Below are positions 56,565 to 64,000 of a stretch of 64,000 nt of DNA, in pieces (position 1 is the first letter of the stretch; the number at the start of each line of letters is the position of its first letter). The notes beneath the pieces are model-generated. The model searched no databases. It saw only the letters and a program-made list of their open reading frames with translations, and was not told the DNA's origin. Both the position numbers and the translations under genes were made by a program. The stretch comes from Serripes groenlandicus (taxonomy: Eukaryota > Mollusca > Bivalvia > Cardiida > Cardiidae), in NCBI GenBank assembly GCA_031761405.1, contig JASEVX010000011.1:26151993-26215992 (forward strand), written 5' to 3'.

Positions 56565-57039
56565 TCTGTTAATATGGCGACTGCTTCGCTTCGCTTCAGG
56601 CCTCGTCGCTTACAACCGCGAAATACGAAGGAGTAAACAGTTTATAATCCAGAATCTTACAGACGAATATTATAGTGAGATCAATCTACGAAGGGACAGG
56701 TGTGCTTGTGGCCAAGCGGACCGGTAACGGAAAGTCACTGACTTATGAGTGATTCCCTATCATGTTTCCTTGCACAACTGGCTAGTCATCATTATTGCTC
56801 CGCTGACTTCCATCATGGAGGAGCAGTGACGGAGACTTGTTAGCCTTGGATTTATAGCAACATACCTGGGAATGGACTCCAGCCAGAACAAGGAGATCGA
56901 GAACGGGACGTTCGACTTCGTTTTTGGAAGCCCGGAAGCTTTTTAAGGGAGATGGCGAACTAGAATGTTGACTGAAAATTATCAGGAAAGACTGGGATTA
57001 ATTGTTGTGGATGAAGTCCACACAGTCAGTCATTCAATG
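56565..57039 (+). pseudogene. RecQ-like DNA helicase exon, broken
   Basis: Pieces in two frames read VLVAKRTGNGKSLTYE (motif I, GxGKS), stop, FPIMF; VIIAPLTSIMEEQ, stop, RRLVSLGFIATYLGMDSSQN, FDFVFGSPEAF, stop; ERLGLIVVDEVHTVSHSM (motif II, DEVH). A donor CAATG|GTATGT follows. The order matches the N-terminal lobe of RecQ/BLM-type helicases, including the many lineage-specific copies I recall from bivalves. At least three stops and one shift make this copy dead. No C-terminal lobe was seen nearby. Confidence 0.8.
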
Positions 57040-57965
57040 GTATGTAATTATAGCTGACAAAATGATTATCTATATGTTCTTAGAGTAAATGTTGCACCAT
57101 AATGTTCAATGCAAACAGATCATAATTCTTGGCAAACTAGCACTGACATTGCAGGTTTATGTATTCCCCACCCATCTGTTGTTATATATTGTCTATGTTG
57201 GGTTAGAGTTACTAGTTAGGATCGTTGGTATGGAGCCCTGTTGATATACAAGTTCCACCAATGACACCCACTGTTATTTCCAGTATTATTTCTTCTTTTC
57301 TTCTTTTTTTCAATTTAATGATTGACTGTGGAAAATATTTTACAATTATAACCATTGTCAAACAGAAAATGGTACAGTATTTACATCAAGCTAGATATAA
57401 AACAGGAATAATGATTATTGATATCATAATATGACTCATCTTTAAAAGAAAATTTATTTGAAATGGTCTTATTACTTCTGCTATAATATTTCAATTCATA
57501 AGCTTTGAAAGAAAATTAATCATTGCAATTATCATGTAAATTCCTCAGCATATATTATATGTTAAATTAGGGTTTTATCATTGAATTCTTAAGTTGACAA
57601 AAGGTTTATAGAAAGATTATGTCTCCAATGTTGTTGTAGATCAATCCATTCCTACAGTCAAATAATTTTCACAATATAATGAAATCTCAACAAGTGATGT
57701 GGTTTGATCCTTGGACTGACAAAAAACTACAAAGACTGTTCAAGCTTTCAAGACTGTTCAAGCTATATTACTTTGGAGCTCTAGTTTATGTTTTTGTATC
57801 TGATTGAAATAAGCATTTAATGATTATAAGTTGAAATAAATATAGATTAAATTCATATTTGCTTGCAGGAAAATGAAAATAATAAATGGAGGTCAGTCAG
57901 GCTATGATGTCAACATGTTTATACCAGTTCCAAACTAAACAATTGTTATAGTGTTGAAATTAACA
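57040..57965. other. No feature recognised
   Basis: AT-rich sequence downstream of the RecQ-like donor. A short direct repeat (ACTGTTCAAGC twice near 57,736-57,765) is the only structure seen. Confidence 0.5.
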
Positions 57966-58195
57966 TTAAACATTTTCCAACATACAACAAATGTGCAGCA
58001 GATGACTCTGAATTTAAAAAGGCAAATACAATGATTTTTACTAAAAAAGTAAGTTTTTAATCATTGAATTCAGTTGAAAACATTGTGGCAAAAGGAGAAA
58101 TTATTTATCTTGAAATTTTTTTCCTTTTGCCATAATGTTTGCACAAGATGATTGCTGTAGAGGTGTGAGAAAGCATCTTCATATGGAAAAGGGTT
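57966..58195. mobile_element. Palindromic MITE, full-length copy
   Basis: Ends TTAAACATTTTCCAACATAC and ATATGGAAAAGGGTTT; CTGCAGCAGATGAC-type left border (TGCAGCAGATGACTC); hairpin GAAAACATTGTGGCAAAAGG, GAGAAATTATTTATC, TTTTGCCATAATGTTT. Confidence 0.85.
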
Positions 58196-58567
58196 TCTAC
58201 ATGTATGTACAATATTACATGTAAATATTAGTTGATTGAAACAAATATAGTCTATAGATAAAATTCGCATTTGCTTATATTATCAAAACAAGAAAACGAA
58301 AAGATGATGTTAATCAGGTTTGTTATGCCAACCTATTCATAATAAGACTTGAAGAGGACAATGAGACACTGAATTGCTCACCCGAATACAGTACTGCCTG
58401 AATATGATGTTGCCTGTTAAAAAAATCTGGCATACAGCAAATAAGCATCTTTTTTTCAAAATGTCAAAGCAGAACTATAAAAAATCTATACAGCTGAAAG
58501 TTTAACCCTTTCCCACATAAAAACAGTTTAAAACGCCTTTGCAGTAGTGAGCAGATTTCTTTTTTAG

Positions 58568-58698
58568 AATTGCAATGATCTGACCAGTTCAACAGAAGGG
58601 AATCAAGATCCATTACCAGCAGCCATTTATATCCCAAAGCCTAAAATTTGTCGTCCGCCACCAGGAAAAAGAAGATGCCTGAAATGTGCCAGTCCTGA
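58568..58698 (+). CDS. Candidate exon, Pro/Cys-rich tail (possible 3' end of the myosin copy)
   Basis: After TTTCTTTTTTAG, 131 bp are open to donor CCTGA|GTAAGT. The translation is NCNDLTSSTEGNQDPLPAAI, YIPKPKICRPPPGKRRCLKC and ASPE. Entry phase 0 fits the myosin TH1 exon if that exon ends at 54,760; exit phase 2 fits the next exon exactly. A MITE left end occupies 58,503-58,555, directly before the acceptor. The link to myosin rests on order, strand and phase only; an unrelated gene is possible. Confidence 0.5.
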
Positions 58699-59104
58699 GT
58701 AAGTTTGTCATGTTGTACACATGTAATTTATACACATCCTTCTTTATGAAAGTGAACTGAGATAACATGCATAGTAATTTTGAGGGAATTGATTGATTGA
58801 GGTGTAGCAGAAAAATTCCAAATCATTTCAGCAAAAATATCTCCATAAAATCAAATCTAGGTATAATTATTGAATATATATTGGAGAAAATATTGAAACA
58901 AAATGGAGAAATAGTTCATTATCGCAATGATTTGAAGAGTCATTTTCCGCAGATGCATCATATACAAGTTATGTCAGCAACTACCAAACCCAAATTGGAT
59001 TATAACAGACAAAGAGCATACATTATTTACATGCTTCAATTGCATGGACATATTTGTAGATAATTTGTGGAATGACTTCATCACACAGACTGTATTCATG
59101 TATT

Positions 59105-59260
59105 TAACCTTTTCCACATACAACAAATATGCAGTAGATGATATTGAAACTGTGAACAAAGGAGGAAGTGTTCTTAAAAAGAAATTGTTAATTTTGCCAA
59201 ATTGCCACAATGTTTTCAAATGTCATCTGCTGAATGAGCTTGCAAGTGGGAAAGCCTTAA
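59105..59260. mobile_element. Palindromic MITE copy, hairpin degraded
   Basis: Left end AACCTTTTCCACATACAACA, TGCAGTAGATGATATTGAAA; right side TTGCCACAATGTTTTCAAAT, GTCATCTGCTGAATGAG and AAGTGGGAAAGCCTTAA. Confidence 0.75.
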
Positions 59261-59832
59261 AATGGAATATATGACATTTTGAGGGTTTTTAACTTTGTTT
59301 CTTTAAACATGATTGTACAACAAAAAGGGCTATTTGTAGGTGACACTCAACTTATAGTATGTACATTTAATCTAGGGGCATTATCACACTTCCATACATG
59401 CAACACAACATTGTGGAAAAAGAAGTTTCCTTTTAAGCACATTTTCTAATCTCCTACAAAACATATATAATTTATGTTCGTTTATGTTATTGTAGATACT
59501 ACCTTTTTACAAAGGTAGTTAAAATGCATCTAAGATGAAAATGTATGCTATTGAAGAAAATGCTTAATTAATGAAATAAGTTACAACCTTAATAACAGAA
59601 TCATTTAAGGCATTTTGGATTGCTTTTATTAAATTTGATATCACTTTTCTAAGATTATTCTAGATTACATGGGCCAAACATAATTAAGGCACCATTCCAG
59701 GTATTTTGTCAATAAATAATCTATATGGAAATATACTTAAAATAAATTATCATTTATTCTTCTCCAACATAAAGAGACTGAGTGTAATATTTGGAGTTGA
59801 TATTTGAAAACACTATCTGGTAAATTTTCTTT
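59261..59832. other. No feature recognised
   Basis: AT-rich sequence; a short inverted pair CTACCTTTTTACAAAGGTAG lies at 59,499-59,518. Confidence 0.5.
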
Positions 59833-60032
59833 AACCCTTTCTCAAATACAACAAATCTGCAACAGAAGACTTCTGGTCAAAAATATGGATACTCTCCATA
59901 AAAGAAATGACAATATTTGAATAGAAAAACATAATGAAGAAAGGAGAAATTAATCATAATGAGCACTACTTTTGCTTTATTGTATTCAAAAGTCATCTAC
60001 TGTAAAGGGGTTTGTAAGTGGGAAAGGGTTAA
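59833..60032. mobile_element. Palindromic MITE, full-length copy
   Basis: Ends AACCCTTTCTCAAATACAAC and TAAGTGGGAAAGGGTTAA; CTGCAACAGAAGAC at the left as in the 42-bp array; hairpin region GAAGAAAGGAGAAATTAATC, ATAATGAGCACTAC is diverged. Confidence 0.82.
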
Positions 60033-60194
60033 TGGATGAATAACAGAATCTGATGTTTTCTGTCTTGACAAATTGTTTGCAGCAGAAGGCACTTGAACAT
60101 ATTTCCATAAAGGAGACATTGCTTATGATGGTCAATTTTAATTCCAATATTGTTTTCTACTCTCTGATATATTATGAAATAATTCATTTCATTT

Positions 60195-60420
60195 AACCCT
60201 TTCCCTCATAGGTCTGCAGCAGATGACTTTGAAAACGTCTAGGCAAAAGTACAGAAAATCCCTTTAAATGAAAAAACAATTATTGAATAGAGTTGAAAAC
60301 ATGGTGACAAAAGGAGGGTAAAGGGAAAAGAGGGTAAAGGAGATTTCAGAGTTTTTCTAATGGGGGGTTTTCTTAATTTTGTATACTGCAAATTTGATTT
60401 ATTTTGGAAAATCTTAAATT
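60195..60420. mobile_element. Palindromic MITE copy, right half diverged
   Basis: Left end AACCCTTTCCCTCATAGG, CTGCAGCAGATGACTTTG; GAAAACATGGTGACAAAAGG marks the hairpin start; the right end is only faintly visible (ATACTGCAAATTTGATTTA, TTTTGGAAAATC). Confidence 0.7.
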
Positions 60421-61436
60421 TATACAAATAAATGTACTAAAATAATGTTATTCTCGCTACATCCAAATACAAAGAATTGCATAAGTAGTTACAACGGAAC
60501 AACAGGAGAGGTTTAATTTCCTCTGTTGTTTCATTGTTTACTTCTTGCACTTATAGGGAAAATTACAGTTGTGTTCAATTCTGTGTCTGATATATAAATT
60601 ATAAAAAGAACAACTGTTGACAACAATTCTCATCAATGTACAGTCTTTGAATGAACAAATCTGTCTTTGTATACATAATACATTAACCAAACAACATTAA
60701 TCATCAGCAACTGCTGCTGTCCTTATACAAGTTTTGCAATATTTATACCCCCAGATACGGTCACGCTTGTCGATCAGTCGGTCATTTTGTTGGTTTGTCG
60801 GTCCGTGGACATTTCTTGTTAACACTATTTCTCAGCAATCCTTGGTCAGAATTCAATATAACTTTACAAGAATGATTGATACCAGTTGCACTGGAATTTT
60901 TTTAAAATGAGTTATGGTCCCTTGAATTTCTCATACATATGTATATTGTCAGGAACCAGCTGGAGATATTCATCACCTTCAGTGATATTTCTAGTTCCTG
61001 GTAAAATCTCTTTTTTCTTTCCTGGAACAAAACTGGACTTGATGACTGTTCACTAGTTTTCTCATCATTTGTTTGCATACAGACTTGCACATTTTTGGAA
61101 GAGAGCAAGTGCTTGCTGTTGGGATTTTGGCAGTCTCAGGTCTCACATATAGTGTCAACCTGCCTAAATAGTTTTTTGCCAGTAATACAATCAGTTGATA
61201 CTGTAAATCAAACTTTATCAATGATAATAATACAAGTTAATTTGATAATGTTTAAATCATTTTTGGTTAACCCATGACCTGACCTATATGTGTAATTTTT
61301 GAAGTTATCTGATGCAGATTTAGTCCATGTTATTGTATATTGGAAAGGGTCATACAGGTTATGGGTTGGATCACTATAGTATATATAATAAATATATCAT
61401 AATTGCCCATACATAATAAATATTTATTTACTTCAG
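60421..61436. other. Intronic or intergenic; pearl 5'-end fragment
   Basis: 60,745-60,930 resembles the 5' part of a pearl-type element (ATACCCCCAGATACGGTCAC, GTTAACACTATTTCTCAGCA). A MITE right end lies at 61,303-61,350 (AAGTTATCTGATGCAG, ATATTGGAAAGGGT). Minus-strand open frames at 60,902-61,221 overlap each other in two frames and have no recognisable motif. Confidence 0.45.
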
Positions 61437-61494
61437 GTGTAATTCCAATGGATATGGTTGTTCTGAAGTCAGAAGACCACACTCTTCAGAATAA
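61437..61494 (+). CDS. Candidate terminal exon (Cys-rich, ends in stop)
   Basis: Acceptor TTTACTTCAG; the first G completes the Glu codon split from 58,698. The frame continues CNSNGYGCSEVRRPHSSE and stops at TAA. Together with the previous exon the tail has C-x2-C-x4-C-x6-C spacing, a possible metal-binding knuckle, though I know no family with exactly this pattern. Phase agreement over a 2.7-kb intron and a clean stop make it a credible last exon. Confidence 0.5.
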
Positions 61495-61855
61495 GCTTGA
61501 CAGATGTGACCACTTACACAAGTTTAAACCCAGGAACTAAGCACAAAGCTTGTATTTTTCATTGCAAGTCAGAGGAATAAGGGAAAATGAAAGAATCTCA
61601 TTTGTCATTCTCCTTTTCTCACAATGCTCTCAAAGAATGTACCAAATACAATGCTCATCCTTATTTGAAAACATCATCAGAAGAATAGGGGCACATGTTG
61701 ATAGGGCATAGAATAAAACAATGGATAAGGATTAACCCTTAATCTGATGTCTTATCTTGACTTTTTCAAAATGAAAATAATAGTATGAAAAATGTTAACA
61801 AACTTGTATAAAATGTTTGCAATGAAGAAAACGTTTTGAGACATATTGAAATTAT

Positions 61856-62076
61856 TAACTTTTTCCAACATACAACTAATTTGCACCAGACAAATGAAAA
61901 CATATGAACAACAATATGTACAACCTTTGAACCAGGAAGTGTAAGTCCTGCAAAAAGAGTTCAAAACACTGTGGCAAAAGGAGAAGCAACTCATCATGAG
62001 CAATTTGTACTTTTGCCATAATGTTTTCAAAAGTTGTCTGCTGGAGAGGCTTCAGGAAGAGGGTTGGAGAGGTTTA
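61856..62076. mobile_element. Palindromic MITE, full-length copy
   Basis: Left TTTTTCCAACATACAACTAA, TTGCACCAGAC; hairpin AAAACACTGTGGCAAAAGG, ACTCATCATGAGCAATT, TTTTGCCATAATGTTTTC; right AAAAGTTGTCTGCTGGAGAG and TTGGAGAGGTTTAA. Confidence 0.82.
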
Positions 62077-62620
62077 AAACTTGTACATGTAATTCCGTAC
62101 CACATTGAAATAATATGAGAAATAAAAAATCATAAAGAAAAACATTTGTTTACTTGGATATATGATTGTGTTCAAAATATATTCTCAATATATTACCCCT
62201 AAGAAAGTGTAAAACCTGTGGCAAATGACTTGCCTGTGCATCCACACTAAGGACTCAATTGGATACCGATTTACATAATTTGTACCTTCTATGACCAATT
62301 TCGAATAGTGCTGAGTGCGATCAGATGTAAACAAGTCATTTTACACTGGTCTGGGACCTAATGGTTGTTTTTTGGAGAGCCTTACTGAAATGTTCTGGGA
62401 AAAGGTGGAATTCATAAAATGAGCAGTTCAAGGCAAACCAACCTTGATCTAATTTTAACAAGTGTACATAAAGATCCATGTTAAAGGATCAAAATAGTTA
62501 CCGGTACAGTTTCCTGTGACTTTTTATGACTAAATGGTGAATGGCCAAGAATGGTTATGCACACGATAATCCAGATATTCATTGGCACACATGCCTTTAG
62601 CTTGGTTTCCAAAATTGATT
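62077..62620. other. No feature recognised
   Basis: AT-rich sequence without exon or repeat signals that I can support. Confidence 0.5.
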
Positions 62621-62855
62621 GGTTGGGGTTAAACGCCTTTTTTCAACAATTTTTCAGTCATATCAACTCTACTCATATGTATTCTGGATTTCTCACACCA
62701 GTTCTCCACACAACATACTTTCCAAGCAACTGGCTGCTTTTCCACATAGACTATTAGCCCATTGGTGAATGACACTTGTCACAGTGACTTGTCAAACGTC
62801 GGAAAGAATGTCGCCCAATCTGGGGTTCGAACTCACAACCCCTGGACAATAAAAT
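62621..62855 (-). mobile_element. tRNA-headed SINE, reverse orientation
   Basis: GGTTGGGGTTAAACGCCTTT at the left is the complement of the SINE 3' end. GGGGTTCGAACTCACAACCC at the right is the complement of the B box. The middle matches the SINE at 45.7 kb almost word for word (TTTCCAAGCAACTGGCTGCT). Target duplications were not clear. Confidence 0.82.
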
Positions 62856-64000
62856 AATGATAAAGCATGAAAAACAGTCAAATTCTTGCTGGTTTATTTA
62901 TTGCGTCTACCAGCGTAGCAATTGAATTTGAATATAGTACGTAAATTGAATAGAAGAAAAAGTACCATTCATTTTATTAAATTAAAATCTGAACTAAAAA
63001 TCTTAACCTTTTCTCAGAGACAGACCTAAAATAATGATGTTATTTTAGGTGTTTGCCTTATCTACAGCTAGGATTTTTATTTTGGAAATGTTTTTATCAG
63101 GTAAAGGGTTAAATTTAAGTTCTTTGTAAACAATCCTTGATTTCATTTTCAGATTGTTACAATTTTAAATCATCCATATAATAGCCTACAGGAATTTTAG
63201 TTTGGAAATGTCTTTACCTGATAAGTAAGTAAGTAAACAATCTCTGATTTCATTTTCAGATTGTTACAATTTTAAATCATCCTTGTAATAGTGCAAACTT
63301 GAAAACATTGTAGGGAAAGGAGAGATTGTAAGTTAGCTGTAATATTAAAAAAGGCATGTATAGAAAGAAAAAGGAAAAACAAGATATAAAGCAATACATC
63401 AATCTTCCTTGGTCTCATATTGTATGACATAATTTAAAAAAAGAAGAAGACATTTAAACCTTAGGCGTTGTGAAAACCTGTCTCTTTTATCATAATACTA
63501 TAGATAAAGGCTATTTATAGTAACACGATATTTTATCGTCGATATAGTGTGGTTTACTTTACTGTTTTACTCAATATTATTTTCTCTTAAATACACTGCT
63601 AGACGAGAACATAGCGCATAAAAACTCTGTCTGCGGAAATGTCAACACTGACAGTATGGGGTTTCTCCCGCTACGTCTGTTCCGTAACACTTCGCCGAGA
63701 CAACATTGTAATACGATGCTGTCACCCATCCATTTTGACAGCATGAAAATACATTTCGCTAAGTTTACTTGTTGTTTTTATTTCAACGAAATAGTACTGT
63801 ATTAATACCGAAAAACCAGGTGGGACGTGTGTTAAGATACACCACTTTCGCCGACACTTTCTTGTTTGTCTAACGTAACGAGGGTTGTTATGGTGGGTGG
63901 TGCTCAACTCAAAAAGTCATAGCGTCAATTGTAAAGAGACATTAGATGTGGCGAAAAGGATCTCTACACTTTTTGTTTAGAACATCGTCGCAAATACGGC
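62856..64000. other. No gene seen; local 108-bp duplication
   Basis: TCTGATTTCATTTTCAGATT and GTTACAATTTTAAATCATCC occur twice about 108 bp apart (near 63,133 and 63,241). Weak MITE ends lie near 63,005-63,110 and 63,300-63,330. The last 400 bp hold no supported exon. Confidence 0.5.

Noticed and set aside
60902..61221. Minus-strand protein-like frames (SSPVLFQERKKRFYQELEIS)
   Set aside because: The similarity between the two overlapping frames and a possible frameshift is intriguing, but there are no splice sites or recognisable motifs.

Overview
The window is animal nuclear DNA, most likely from a bivalve mollusc. The grounds are AT-rich sequence, spliced genes with large introns, tRNA-headed SINEs that share a conserved 3' domain, and 'pearl'-type elements with cores of about 160 bp in tandem. 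It also holds a DZIP3-type HEPN-NACHT gene, a kind I know from bivalve gene sets. The species cannot be named from this sequence, and all homology calls are from memory of the families; no search was run.

Layout. 1-900 is the decayed 3' end of a LINE reverse transcriptase ORF. 900-11,980 is gene-poor: a (GT)n tract, a 106-bp satellite (3.61-5.25 kb), a 32-bp poly-C tract and one copy of a ~1.1-kb palindromic duplicated block (8.76-9.85 kb). 11,985-15,470 is a large 42-bp minisatellite. 15,487-15,734 is a long inverted repeat.

15,975-31,931 (+) is the one clearly intact gene. Four phase-compatible exons give a predicted 1,159-aa protein: DZIP3-type HEPN domain, coiled coil, NACHT NTPase and a leucine-rich C-terminal part, that is, an NLR-like innate immune sensor with a predicted HEPN RNase effector. 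Its introns hold a mariner, SINEs, nested pearl elements, a minisatellite and a dead duplicate of its coiled-coil exon.

36.4-54.8 kb (+), possibly to 61.5 kb, carries consecutive exons of a class I myosin: end of motor, converter, IQ motifs, neck and TH1 tail. Splice phases mostly fit together, but stops, indels and a SINE in one exon break the reading frame. The upstream motor is not in the window. Between and around these exons are a GCN1-like exon fragment, a candidate minus-strand coiled-coil exon (41.0 kb), a LINE endonuclease fragment (56 kb) and a broken RecQ-like helicase exon (56.6-57.0 kb).

One feature ties the window together: a palindromic MITE family of about 200-230 bp with more than 25 copies or fragments. 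Its ends read AACCCTTTCCCACATAC...CTGCAGCAGAC, and its centre is a hairpin around GAGAAATTGCTCAT. The 42-bp minisatellite is a tandem amplification of the end of this same element, which I regard as the most distinctive observation outside the HEPN-NACHT gene.
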